Shown here piece by piece: positions 1 through 6,610 of a stretch of 9,043 bases of DNA. The stretch's first letter is position 1. The number at the start of each line of letters is the position of its first letter. The DNA is taken from NCBI GenBank assembly GCA_020355145.1, contig CP070660.1:1412041-1421083 (forward strand). The letters are read 5' to 3'. A program made the position numbers and the translations under genes. This DNA comes from Deltaproteobacteria bacterium (GTDB lineage: Bacteria > Desulfobacterota > DSM-4660 > Desulfatiglandales > B25-G16). A model generated the notes under the pieces. The model had not been told where the DNA came from. It did not search any database and was given only the letters and a program-made list of their open reading frames with translations.

Positions 1-66
1 GAAAAGGTCATCCGGCATAGCCCACTTCCTGTTTTCATAATCCCCAGCAGAAAAAGGCTTGAATGA
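1..66 (+). CDS. Universal stress protein (UspA-like), C-terminal end only
   Basis: Reading frame 1 is open from the window edge to TGA at 64-66 and encodes 21 residues. They contain EKVIRHSPLPVFII. This matches the pattern that closes UspA-family domains: a helix ending in V(I/L)RH, then S/A-P-x-P-V and a hydrophobic final beta strand. In the family this end lies next to the ATP-binding glycine motif, which is outside the window, so ATP binding cannot be judged. A short charged tail (SRKRLE) follows the strand. The stop overlaps ATG 63-65 of the next gene (ATGA), which suggests translational coupling and a shared operon. The call rests on one short motif, so an unrelated protein remains possible. 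Confidence 0.66.
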   Translation, partial: EKVIRHSPLPVFIIPSRKRLE

Positions 67-623
67 TCTTGAGGCAGGTAATGAAACCCCTTCTTGTTGA
101 GGCAAGCAGAGGGGTGGGAAACATGAGATTCTTTTCCTTTACAAAGACGATAGAGAGTGAAGAGGGCCATCTTGTCACAATAATCCCTTATGAGGAGAGG
201 TACTTCACATCGTTGATCCATATGTATGATACGTATAACCCACTTGGTTCTGTACAGGGGCTTCCCCCGCTGGATAGAGAAAAAAGACACCAATGGGTTC
301 AAGACCTGATTGGCCGTGGTGCAAATCTTCTGGCCATGCACGAAGATGTTGTAATCGGGCAGGCCAGCCTTTTCTCAATGCCGGCAAACTGGGCTGAATA
401 CTTTATCTTTATCCATCAGGACTTTCAGAGGCAAGGCATTGGTACCGCCATAACCTTCTATATTATAGATTGGGCAAGGCAGGAAAATCTATCCACTATA
501 TGGGTGACTATAGAGAGGCGAAACTATATGGCAATCGCGCTTTGCCGTAGCGCTGGCTTTAGGCGCATTGGATCAGGTGATTCTGAGTTGGAGATGGTCT
601 TGACCCTAAGTCAGGAGCAATAA
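63..623 (+). CDS. GNAT-family N-acetyltransferase, candidate acetyltransferase of Acs
   Basis: This is a 186-residue protein made of a single GNAT domain (about residues 36-180). It would transfer acetyl from acetyl-CoA to an amine or lysine. The acetyl-CoA pyrophosphate-binding motif A is visible as QRQGIG (residues 122-127), after a beta strand that includes YFIFIHQDF. The later segment N154-YMAIALCRSAGF is the usual GNAT helix and closing strand. There is no signal peptide, membrane segment, cAMP-binding domain or NDP-forming acyl-CoA synthetase domain, so it is unlike large Pat enzymes. It also does not read like Bacillus AcuA. Three starts are possible: ATG 63 (overlaps the upstream TGA, AAAAAGG 5 bases before), ATG 81 (GAGG 6 bases before) and ATG 123 (AGAGGGG 8 bases before). 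The GNAT fold survives in all three. Its position just before acs suggests Acs is its substrate. This is inference; other proteins or small molecules are possible. Confidence 0.85.
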   Translation: MILRQVMKPLLVEASRGVGNMRFFSFTKTIESEEGHLVTIIPYEERYFTSLIHMYDTYNPLGSVQGLPPLDREKRHQWVQDLIGRGANLLAMHEDVVIGQASLFSMPANWAEYFIFIHQDFQRQGIGTAITFYIIDWARQENLSTIWVTIERRNYMAIALCRSAGFRRIGSGDSELEMVLTLSQEQ

Positions 624-662
624 ACAAATTATGAGAAATAATTATTGAAAGGAGCATAGGAA

Positions 663-2618
663 ATGACCAATGAGGTATCACGGGAAGGAAGGCTTTTTCC
701 CGTAACGGATAGCTGGAAAAAGAGGGCATATATAAATAGCATGGAGAAATACAAGGAGATGTGGCAGCGCTCCATGGACGATCCAGAGGGTTTTTGGGCT
801 GATATAGCCGAGCAATATGTTACCTGGTTTAAAAAGTGGGATCAGGTTTGTGAGTACGACTGGTCCAAATCCCCCGAGCACAGATGGTTCATAAATGGAA
901 GGCTCAATGTCTCCTACAACTGCCTTGACCGACAGCTTGAAAAAAGGGCTGAAAAGATCGCCATTATCTTTGAGGGCAATGACCCATCAGACAGCAGGAG
1001 GTATTCCTACAGACAGCTTCATGAAGAGGTATGTAAGTTTGCCAATGTCCTAAAGGCAAAAGGAGTTAAGAAGGGCGACAGGGTGGCTATCTACTTACCG
1101 ATGATTCCAGAACTTGCCGTTAGCATGTTGGCTTGTGCTCGAATTGGCGCTATCCACAGCGTGGTTTTTGGTGGATTTTCCGCGGATTCCCTTCGAGATA
1201 GGGTCCAGGACTGTGGGGCCAAGGTCCTGATATCATGTGACGGTGCCTTTAGGGGTGCCAAGGCCGTTCCCACCAAGGAAAATGCTGATCAGGCCCTGAA
1301 GGAATGTCCAGGTGTTGAGACAAACATCGTGATCAAGAGGGCCAATGTTGATATAGACTGGAACGATCACATAGATGCCTGGTATCATGAGGAAATGGCA
1401 AAGGTGGATGCCAACTGCCCGCCTGAGGAGATGGATGCAGAGGACCCCCTGTTCATCCTTTATACCTCTGGGTCAACCGGAAAACCAAAGGGGGTACTTC
1501 ATACTAGCGGCGGCTATCTTGTACATGTAGCGGCAACCTTCAAGCTGGTCTTCGACTACCAGGAAGAGGATATCTTCTGGTGCACCGCCGACATTGGCTG
1601 GGTTACGGGCCACTCCTACATAGTCTACGGACCACTCTGCAATGGCGCAACCTCTATTGTCTTCGAAGGGGTTCCCATATATCCAGATCCCGGAAGATTC
1701 TGGGATGTAGTTGACAAATATAAGGTTAACATCTTATACACAGCCCCCACTGCCATAAGGGCTATTGCAAGGGAAGGTGACGAGTGGGTTGAGAAACACG
1801 ACCTCAGTTCGCTAAAGCTCTTGGGAAGTGTCGGGGAGCCCATTAATCCCGAGGCATGGCTTTGGTACTACAACACGGTTGGCAAGGGCCGATGCCCAAT
1901 AGTGGATACATGGTGGCAGACCGAGACCGGCGGGATGCTGATAACACCCCTTCCTGGAGCCATAGATCTTAAGCCCGGCTCGGCTACGGTACCCTTCTTC
2001 GGAATAGAGCCATGCATTGTGGACGATGACGGCAATGAGCTAGAGGGAAAGTGTGAAGGCGCCCTCTGCATAAAGAGACCATGGCCTTCATTTACGAGAG
2101 GTATCTACGGTGATCCTGCGAGATTCAGGGAGACCTACTTTGCCCAATTTCCTGGAAAATACTTTACTGGAGACGGCGCAGGTAGGGATGAAGATGGTTA
2201 TTACTGGATCACCGGTCGAATAGATGACGTTCTCAATGTCTCAGGCCACCGAATGGGTACCGCAGAGATCGAAAGCGCACTTGTCTCCCACCCCAAGGTC
2301 GCCGAGGCGGCCGTGGTAGGTTACCCACATGAGATCAAGGGTACCTCCATCTATGCCTTTGTTACCTTAAACAGCGATGTAGAGAAGACAGATGAACTGA
2401 AGAGGGAACTGGTACAACATGTAAGGAGGGAGATCGGGCCTATTGCAACACCGGAAAAGCTCCAGTGGGCCGATGGCCTGCCAAAGACGAGAAGTGGAAA
2501 GATCATGCGTCGGATCCTCAAGAGGATTGCCTCTGGAGACATAGAGGAACTTGGTGATACCACTACACTATCCGATCCAACTGTAGTTGAAAGCTTGGTA
2601 GCTGAAAGGGTTGCGTAA
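663..2618 (+). CDS. acs: Acetyl-CoA synthetase, AMP-forming
   Basis: The cytoplasmic enzyme converts acetate, ATP and CoA to acetyl-CoA, AMP and PPi through acetyl-adenylate. At 651 residues it matches full-length bacterial Acs (about 650). An Acs-type N-terminal cap is followed by the adenylation core with P-loop YTSGSTGKPKG (267-277). The A5 motif WWQTETG (417-423) is typical of enzymes with an acetate-sized pocket. GD at 503-504 and the hinge region GRIDDVLNVSGHR (518-530) follow. The C-terminal domain carries PKTRSGK with the adenylation lysine K613. That heptapeptide fits the PX4GK signature at which Acs is acetylated and switched off in other bacteria. AAAGGAG (648-654) lies 8 bases before ATG. 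The TAA stop overlaps the next gene's ATG (TAATG). Presumed partners are the flanking GNAT and deacetylase. In some syntrophs Acs runs towards acetate and ATP; direction here is unknown. Confidence 0.96.
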   Translation: MTNEVSREGRLFPVTDSWKKRAYINSMEKYKEMWQRSMDDPEGFWADIAEQYVTWFKKWDQVCEYDWSKSPEHRWFINGRLNVSYNCLDRQLEKRAEKIAIIFEGNDPSDSRRYSYRQLHEEVCKFANVLKAKGVKKGDRVAIYLPMIPELAVSMLACARIGAIHSVVFGGFSADSLRDRVQDCGAKVLISCDGAFRGAKAVPTKENADQALKECPGVETNIVIKRANVDIDWNDHIDAWYHEEMAKVDANCPPEEMDAEDPLFILYTSGSTGKPKGVLHTSGGYLVHVAATFKLVFDYQEEDIFWCTADIGWVTGHSYIVYGPLCNGATSIVFEGVPIYPDPGRFWDVVDKYKVNILYTAPTAIRAIAREGDEWVEKHDLSSLKLLGSVGEPINPEAWLWYYNTVGKGRCPIVDTWWQTETGGMLITPLPGAIDLKPGSATVPFFGIEPCIVDDDGNELEGKCEGALCIKRPWPSFTRGIYGDPARFRETYFAQFPGKYFTGDGAGRDEDGYYWITGRIDDVLNVSGHRMGTAEIESALVSHPKVAEAAVVGYPHEIKGTSIYAFVTLNSDVEKTDELKRELVQHVRREIGPIATPEKLQWADGLPKTRSGKIMRRILKRIASGDIEELGDTTTLSDPTVVESLVAERVA

Positions 2619-4138
2619 TGGCTGTCTCTGGGCTTTTGAATAGTATTCTGGATTCTGCAACCCACACTGCCATCGTGGTTGCGGATCTTGATGGCAAGAT
2701 TGTATTGTTCAATCAAGGGGCTGCCAATTTGTTTGGATATAACCCAGAGGAGGCGGAAGACAGGAAGCTCCCAGAGCTCACCTTTTCAAAAGATGACCAG
2801 AATACCCATCTATTTGAGCAGATTGTCAACAGGGTCAGGAGTGAGGGCTGGACAGAGGAGAGGCTATCTCGACAGCATAAAAGCGGGCGTCTATTCCAGG
2901 CAATCTCCACCATTACATGTGTGAAGGACTCTAGAGGTAAATGTGAGGGCATTCTGGAGATTACCCAGGATGTGCCCGATATATATAGGTTGGAAAAGGA
3001 GCTCAAGAGCTCTAAGGATTTTCTGGAGAATATCCTGGCAAGCTCCATTGATGCCGTGGTTACAACCGACATCAAGGGACATATAACCTACGTTAACCGG
3101 GCATTCAAGGAGCTTATCGGATTACCCGGCCACCAGATTATTGGAAAACATATATCCCTCTATTACAAAGACGGCATTGACCAGGCACGTCGAATCATGG
3201 ATAGACTCAGGCAATTTGGACGTATACGGGATTATGAATTTGACATAAAAGTGGAAGATAAGATTATCCCAATTAGGACCTCTGACAGCCTCCTATATGA
3301 TGAACATGGTGAGACTGTAGGAACTATGGGGGTGTTTAAGGATATTACTGCCAGAAAGAGGCTCTCTGAAAAACTGTCTGCAACCCAGGCGGAATTGATC
3401 CAGGCAGTCAAGCTAAGGGCACTTGGCGACCTGGTAACCGGTGTGGCCCATGAGATCAATAACCCCCTCATGGCATCCGATACCATGCTCCATTTATTAG
3501 AGAGGGGGGCAGAGGATAATCCCGGGTTGAAAAGGAGGGTTGTGCTACTCGGGGAATGCAACAGGAGGATCGAAAGAATCGTGAAGAAACTCAAGGAGTT
3601 TTCTCGACACGCCAAATTTGAATTCACTGCCATGGATGTCAATGATGCCGTCTCATCGGTTTTGGCGATCACCCAACAACAGTTGTTGAATCAGGGCATA
3701 GAGGTGGAACTCGGATTAGGTGAGAACCTGGCCCAGGTGTTGGGTGATAGAAATCAGATTGAGCAGGTCCTATTAAACCTGATCTCCAATGCCCGGGATG
3801 CCATGGAAGGAAGCTCGAAAAGAGTGTTGGGCATTCAAACCGGTCTCAGTCGAAACGGTCAGCAGGTTGAGATTGTAGTCAGCGATACAGGCATAGGTAT
3901 GACATCAGAACAGATAGAACAGATATTTAACCCATTTTTTACCACAAAGGAATCCGACAAGAGCATAGGTCTTGGACTTTCCATCAGCTATCGGATTGTG
4001 GAGGACCATCAGGGCAAGATTGAGGTCAAGAGCGCGTTGAATAAGGGTACGACATTTATCGTAGGCCTGCCCCTATATGTGTCTAGAGGTGAGAAACATG
4101 ATACTACCCAGAAACTGGGAGGAGACGATGTCTCATAA
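2618..4138 (+). CDS. Soluble sensor histidine kinase with two PAS domains
   Basis: This is a 506-residue kinase with no membrane segment, so it should sense a cytoplasmic signal. PAS1 spans about residues 8-118 and PAS2 about 132-247; PAS2 ends with the usual GVFKDIT and a short coiled linker. The dimerisation/phosphoacceptor domain has the H-box VAHEINNP with H278. The HATPase domain shows the N-box with N391 (LISNARDAM), G1 DTGIGM (423-428), the F-box NPFFTTK and G2 GLGLSIS (451-457). All catalytic elements look intact. The type resembles NtrB-like cytosolic kinases. ATG 2618 overlaps the acs stop by one base, with AAAGGG 7 bases before, so its translation is probably coupled to Acs. Its cognate partner is most likely the overlapping receiver gene. 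The PAS ligand cannot be read from sequence: no heme-binding or Cys-cluster motif was recognised. Confidence 0.93.
   Translation: MAVSGLLNSILDSATHTAIVVADLDGKIVLFNQGAANLFGYNPEEAEDRKLPELTFSKDDQNTHLFEQIVNRVRSEGWTEERLSRQHKSGRLFQAISTITCVKDSRGKCEGILEITQDVPDIYRLEKELKSSKDFLENILASSIDAVVTTDIKGHITYVNRAFKELIGLPGHQIIGKHISLYYKDGIDQARRIMDRLRQFGRIRDYEFDIKVEDKIIPIRTSDSLLYDEHGETVGTMGVFKDITARKRLSEKLSATQAELIQAVKLRALGDLVTGVAHEINNPLMASDTMLHLLERGAEDNPGLKRRVVLLGECNRRIERIVKKLKEFSRHAKFEFTAMDVNDAVSSVLAITQQQLLNQGIEVELGLGENLAQVLGDRNQIEQVLLNLISNARDAMEGSSKRVLGIQTGLSRNGQQVEIVVSDTGIGMTSEQIEQIFNPFFTTKESDKSIGLGLSISYRIVEDHQGKIEVKSALNKGTTFIVGLPLYVSRGEKHDTTQKLGGDDVS
4118..4122 (+). promoter_or_regulatory. Strong ribosome binding site that sets the response-regulator start
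   Basis: GGAGG lies 5 bases before ATG 4128, inside the 3' end of the kinase gene. It favours ATG 4128 over the in-frame upstream ATGs at 4077 and 4098. The receiver fold also begins directly after 4128. ATG 4098 has a weaker GAGGTGA before it and cannot be fully excluded. Confidence 0.75.
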
Positions 4139-4505
4139 GATCTTGGTAGTGGATGACGATATATTGGTGCTTGAGGCCCTCCAGGAACTGCTTACATCCT
4201 CGGGGTATGAGGTTAGGTGCGCTACTCGAGGCCAGGAGGCATTGCAGCTGTTGGATAAGGAGCGCTTTGACCTATTGATCCTGGATGTGGTTATGCCAAA
4301 GATGACCGGTTTTGATGTCTGTAAAGAGGTCCGCAAACGAGATGACGAGATGGGCAAGGTAAAGATAATCATGCTTACGGCGAAAACAGAACCGGAGGAT
4401 GTTAAGGTTGAAGAAGAGTATGATTGTGATCTGTATATCACCAAACCCATTGACCCGGGCAGGTTAGTCGAATTGATTCGGGATAGATTAGAGGACCAGA
4501 CCTAA
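4128..4505 (+). CDS. Stand-alone response regulator (receiver domain only)
   Basis: This 125-residue protein is a complete CheY-like receiver domain and nothing more. The acidic pocket is D9-D10-D11 after the first strand (ILVVDDD). The phospho-acceptor is D53 in LILDVVMP. The switch threonine is T84 in IMLTAKT, and the conserved lysine is K106 in YITKPID. There is no DNA-binding, HD-GYP, GGDEF or other output domain, so it must act by protein contact or pass phosphate on in a relay. ATG 4128 overlaps the last 11 bases of the kinase gene, and this is the best start; in-frame ATGs at 4077 and 4098 would only add a tail without domain features. Coupling to the kinase makes it the likely phosphate recipient. 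What it controls is unknown; the neighbouring acetyltransferase, Acs or deacetylase are candidates by context only. Confidence 0.93.
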   Translation: MSHKILVVDDDILVLEALQELLTSSGYEVRCATRGQEALQLLDKERFDLLILDVVMPKMTGFDVCKEVRKRDDEMGKVKIIMLTAKTEPEDVKVEEEYDCDLYITKPIDPGRLVELIRDRLEDQT

Positions 4506-4510
4506 TAAGC

Positions 4511-4515
4511 AGGGA
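4511..4515 (+). promoter_or_regulatory. Ribosome binding site supporting a TTG start for the deacetylase
   Basis: AGGGA lies 7 bases before TTG 4523. The ATG at 4518 is in a different frame and gives only a short peptide. No ATG or GTG in the deacetylase frame is seen between the preceding stop and the conserved N-terminal strand, so TTG is the best start. Confidence 0.65.
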
Positions 4516-4522
4516 AGATGAA

Positions 4523-5641
4523 TTGCATTCCATCTTTTATTATTCGCATGAATTGGCCACGTATGATTTTGGGCCGGACCATCCTTTTAAGCCTGAACGG
4601 GCCCAGAAGACCTTCGAGCTTTGTCGCCGATATGGGGTACTAGATCTACAACACATGACCCTGAAAGACCCCCCAGCCCTTGAACACGAAAAGCTTCTCC
4701 TTGCCCATAGTGAAGACTACCTTGAGGCACTTCGACGCGTAGGGCAGGGCGAGATATTTAAGGAAATGCTCTCATTTGGAATCGGCCCAGAGGATAATCC
4801 ACCATTAAGGGGAATCTACGACTGGTCCAGGAGATGTGCCGGTGCAACCTGGGATGGAATGATTGAATTGTTGGATAAAGACACTGACATAATATTCAAT
4901 CCCCTGGGGGGTTTTCATCATGCCTTTCGTTCCCAGGCTGCGGGATTTTGCTACATAAATGACATCGTCATAGCCATTAGGGAGGCACTAAATCATGGCC
5001 TGAAGATTACCTATATGGATATTGATGCCCATCATGGAGACGCTGTTCAAGATGCATTTTACCGCGAAGACGGGGTCCAGTTTATATCCATACATGAGTC
5101 CGGACAATATCTCTATCCATACAGTGGGTCTGTAGAGGAGTCTGGAGATGGAAAGGGTGAGGGATTTACCGTAAACATCCCCTTACCCCCGAAGACAGAT
5201 GATGAGGTCTATCTTGAGGTCTTTCACAGGATTGTCCTCCCCCTTGTAAAGGGCTTTAGACCAGATGTCTTAGTTGCCCAACTGGGTGCGGATACCCTTG
5301 TATCTGACCCACTAACCGACCTTATGCTCACCAACAATTCCTATACCGAGATTGTAAGGGAGTTAAAAGGGTTATGTGGTAAGATCCTGGCCACTGGTGG
5401 AGGTGGCTATGACATCTACCGTACAGCTCGATGCTGGACACTGGCCTGGGCTATATTGAACGATGTTGAACCGAGGGATGAATTTGCAGGCCTGGTAGGT
5501 GGGATGATGTTTGGCCCTGAGGTCGAAGTAAGTAGTCTGTACGACCGGCCCTATACTGTTAAAGGGCCGGATAAGGATAAGATCCGTCAGGAGGTAGACA
5601 GGACCATCAGATACCTTATCAGAAGGCATCATCTCCGATAG
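4523..5641 (+). CDS. acuC: AcuC-type zinc-dependent protein lysine deacetylase (class I HDAC fold)
   Basis: This 372-residue protein spans a whole HDAC/AcuC/HDLP domain and probably removes acetyl from lysine side chains. The N-terminus has the family pattern YDFGPDHPFKPER (14-26). The active site is complete: tandem histidines H132-H133 in GGFHHA, zinc ligands D168 and H170 in DIDAHHGD, third zinc ligand D257 in QLGAD, and the transition-state tyrosine Y296 in TGGGGY. It is therefore neither an inactive homologue nor a sirtuin and needs no NAD. Translation starts at TTG 4523, 17 bases after the response-regulator stop. In Bacillus, AcuC reactivates acetylated AcsA, and the acs gene in the same operon supports that role here. 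Related family members act on acetylpolyamines or acetoin-pathway substrates, so the substrate remains inferred. Confidence 0.9.
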   Translation: MHSIFYYSHELATYDFGPDHPFKPERAQKTFELCRRYGVLDLQHMTLKDPPALEHEKLLLAHSEDYLEALRRVGQGEIFKEMLSFGIGPEDNPPLRGIYDWSRRCAGATWDGMIELLDKDTDIIFNPLGGFHHAFRSQAAGFCYINDIVIAIREALNHGLKITYMDIDAHHGDAVQDAFYREDGVQFISIHESGQYLYPYSGSVEESGDGKGEGFTVNIPLPPKTDDEVYLEVFHRIVLPLVKGFRPDVLVAQLGADTLVSDPLTDLMLTNNSYTEIVRELKGLCGKILATGGGGYDIYRTARCWTLAWAILNDVEPRDEFAGLVGGMMFGPEVEVSSLYDRPYTVKGPDKDKIRQEVDRTIRYLIRRHHLR

Positions 5642-5676
5642 CTCGCTAACCTTGAATCCCTTTGTAAATAAAAGGT

Positions 5677-5706
5677 TTGACAATTTAATAATCAGGGAGT
5701 TATAGA
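5677..5706 (+). promoter_or_regulatory. Probable sigma70-type promoter of the por operon
   Basis: A perfect -35 box TTGACA (5677-5682) is followed after 18 bases by TATAGA (5701-5706), which matches 4 of 6 positions of the -10 consensus. It sits in the 110-base spacer after the deacetylase gene and would give a leader of roughly 40 bases before ATG 5752. It implies that por is transcribed separately from the acs operon. No convincing terminator was seen between the two units, so read-through is possible. The prediction comes from sequence only. Confidence 0.6.
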
Positions 5707-5751
5707 TAGCAGCAATCTGTTTGAGGAAGACTCATTATTTAAGGATCAACT

Positions 5752-6300
5752 ATGCTGGAAATAAGGCTTCATGGAAGGGGTGGGCAGGGTGCCGTCACCT
5801 CTGCAGAGCTTTTGGCCCTGGCAGCAATCAGTGAGGGAAAATATGGTCAGGCCTTTCCCAGCTTTGGGCCTGAAAGAAGGGGGGCCCCTGTCATTGCATT
5901 TTGTAGAATAGATGATAGACAGATAAAGATACGGTCATATGTCAACAAACCCGATATTGTCCTGGTGCTTGATCCTTCCATATTAAGAATCGCGAATGTC
6001 GCAGAAGGTCTAAAGGAAGATGGGATTCTCGTTACCAACACCAAGCACAAGGCGGATGAGATACGAAGGGAACTAAATCTGAATTACAAGCTGGCGGTAG
6101 TAAATGCGAACAGGATTGCCAGAGAGGAGCTGGGACTTCCCATCACTAATACCACCATGCTCGGTGCCCTATTAAAGGCCAATGCAATTGTCAAGCCCGA
6201 TTCCCTGATAGGTCCTATAAGGGACAGATTTGGCCGGATAGCAGAAAGGAACATCAAGGCATTTAGAAGGGCCCTTGCTGAGACAGAATTGGCATTTTGA
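5752..6300 (+). CDS. porG: Pyruvate/2-oxoacid:ferredoxin oxidoreductase, gamma subunit
   Basis: This 182-residue subunit is typical in length for the separate gamma chain (about 180-190). Family hallmarks are GRGGQGAVTSAELLA near the N-terminus (8-22), FPSFGPERRGAPV (35-47) and the late segment NTTMLGALLKA. In four-subunit enzymes this chain corresponds to the domain that helps bind CoA and assemble the complex. AAGGA (5741-5745) lies 6 bases before ATG. It is the first gene of the G-D-A-B order found in Thermotoga and Pyrococcus por operons. Substrate choice cannot be decided from this chain alone; the alpha subunit favours pyruvate. Confidence 0.93.
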   Translation: MLEIRLHGRGGQGAVTSAELLALAAISEGKYGQAFPSFGPERRGAPVIAFCRIDDRQIKIRSYVNKPDIVLVLDPSILRIANVAEGLKEDGILVTNTKHKADEIRRELNLNYKLAVVNANRIAREELGLPITNTTMLGALLKANAIVKPDSLIGPIRDRFGRIAERNIKAFRRALAETELAF

Positions 6301-6303
6301 ATA

Positions 6304-6309
6304 GAGGAG
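6304..6309 (+). promoter_or_regulatory. Ribosome binding site with ambiguous start choice for porD
   Basis: GAGGAG is separated from ATG 6311 by only one base, which is tighter than usual. An in-frame TTG at 6317 lies 7 bases away, the normal distance. The real start may be TTG 6317 (97 residues) instead of ATG 6311 (99 residues). The protein is otherwise unchanged. Confidence 0.5.
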
Positions 6310-6310
6310 A

Positions 6311-6610
6311 ATGGAGTTGGCCAAGACAAAGACAGATCCAACCTGGCAGGAACTGGAGATTGGGGGCATTGTTACAAATCCGGGCAATGCCGCTGAATAC
6401 AAGACAGGGGACTGGAGGTCCCTAAGACCCCTGTGGGATACGAAGAGATGTGTAAGATGTGGGGCTTGTTATATATTCTGTCCTGACGCATCCATTTATG
6501 AAACTGAAGAGGGCTACTTCGAGGCAGACCTTTACCACTGTAAGGGATGTGGAATTTGTGCCCATGAATGTCCCACGCAGTCCATAAAGATGGTTGAGGA
6601 GGAAGAGTAA
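6311..6610 (+). CDS. porD: Pyruvate/2-oxoacid:ferredoxin oxidoreductase, delta subunit (2x[4Fe-4S] ferredoxin)
   Basis: This small iron-sulfur chain (99 residues) carries electrons between the thiamine site complex and external ferredoxin. It has two complete CxxCxxCxxxCP motifs: C47, C50, C53, C57 and C77, C80, C83, C87, enough for two [4Fe-4S] clusters. The N-terminal extension with EYKTGDWRSLRP (29-40) is typical of PorD and distinguishes it from a free ferredoxin. The C-terminus is acidic (EEEE) and its codons double as the ribosome binding site of porA. The gene follows porG by 10 bases, and its TAA overlaps the porA ATG. The start may be ATG 6311 or TTG 6317 on ribosome-site spacing. 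Confidence 0.94.
   Translation: MELAKTKTDPTWQELEIGGIVTNPGNAAEYKTGDWRSLRPLWDTKRCVRCGACYIFCPDASIYETEEGYFEADLYHCKGCGICAHECPTQSIKMVEEEE
6596..6603 (+). promoter_or_regulatory. porA ribosome binding site nested in the porD acidic tail
   Basis: GAGGAGGA lies 6 bases before ATG 6610 and is read in porD as part of its terminal glutamate run. This supports the TAATG overlap as the true porA start. Confidence 0.7.

Noticed and set aside
600..634. Possible acs-specific promoter (TTGACC near the GNAT stop)
   Set aside because: No -10 box was found at 16-19 bases; the nearest candidates are at 15 or 23 bases.
627..643. Inverted repeat AATTAT-N5-ATAATT before the acs ribosome site
   Set aside because: The arms are only 6 bases and purely A/T, which is expected by chance in an AT-rich gap. 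It is neither a stable hairpin nor a recognised operator.
2351..3075. Antisense open frames of about 120 codons over the acs/kinase junction
   Set aside because: They are opposite conserved Acs C-terminal and PAS coding sequence and carry no motif.
3232..3672. Antisense open frame of 146 codons in the histidine kinase gene
   Set aside because: It is rich in Ser and Leu, as expected from the reverse complement of the kinase reading frame, with no domain or ribosome-site support.
4077..4127. N-terminal extension of the response regulator from ATG 4077
   Set aside because: The receiver fold begins right after ATG 4128, which has GGAGG 5 bases before it. The extra 17 residues are out-of-frame translation of the kinase 3' end.
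5648..5677. Possible terminator between acuC and porG (AACCTT and AAGGTT arms; also CCTTT/AAAGG)
   Set aside because: The stems are 5-6 base pairs, one has an 18-base loop, and no T-run follows. It is too weak to call.
5722..5734. Short palindrome TGAG-N5-CTCA in the por leader
   Set aside because: Four-base arms are not significant and show no known operator form.
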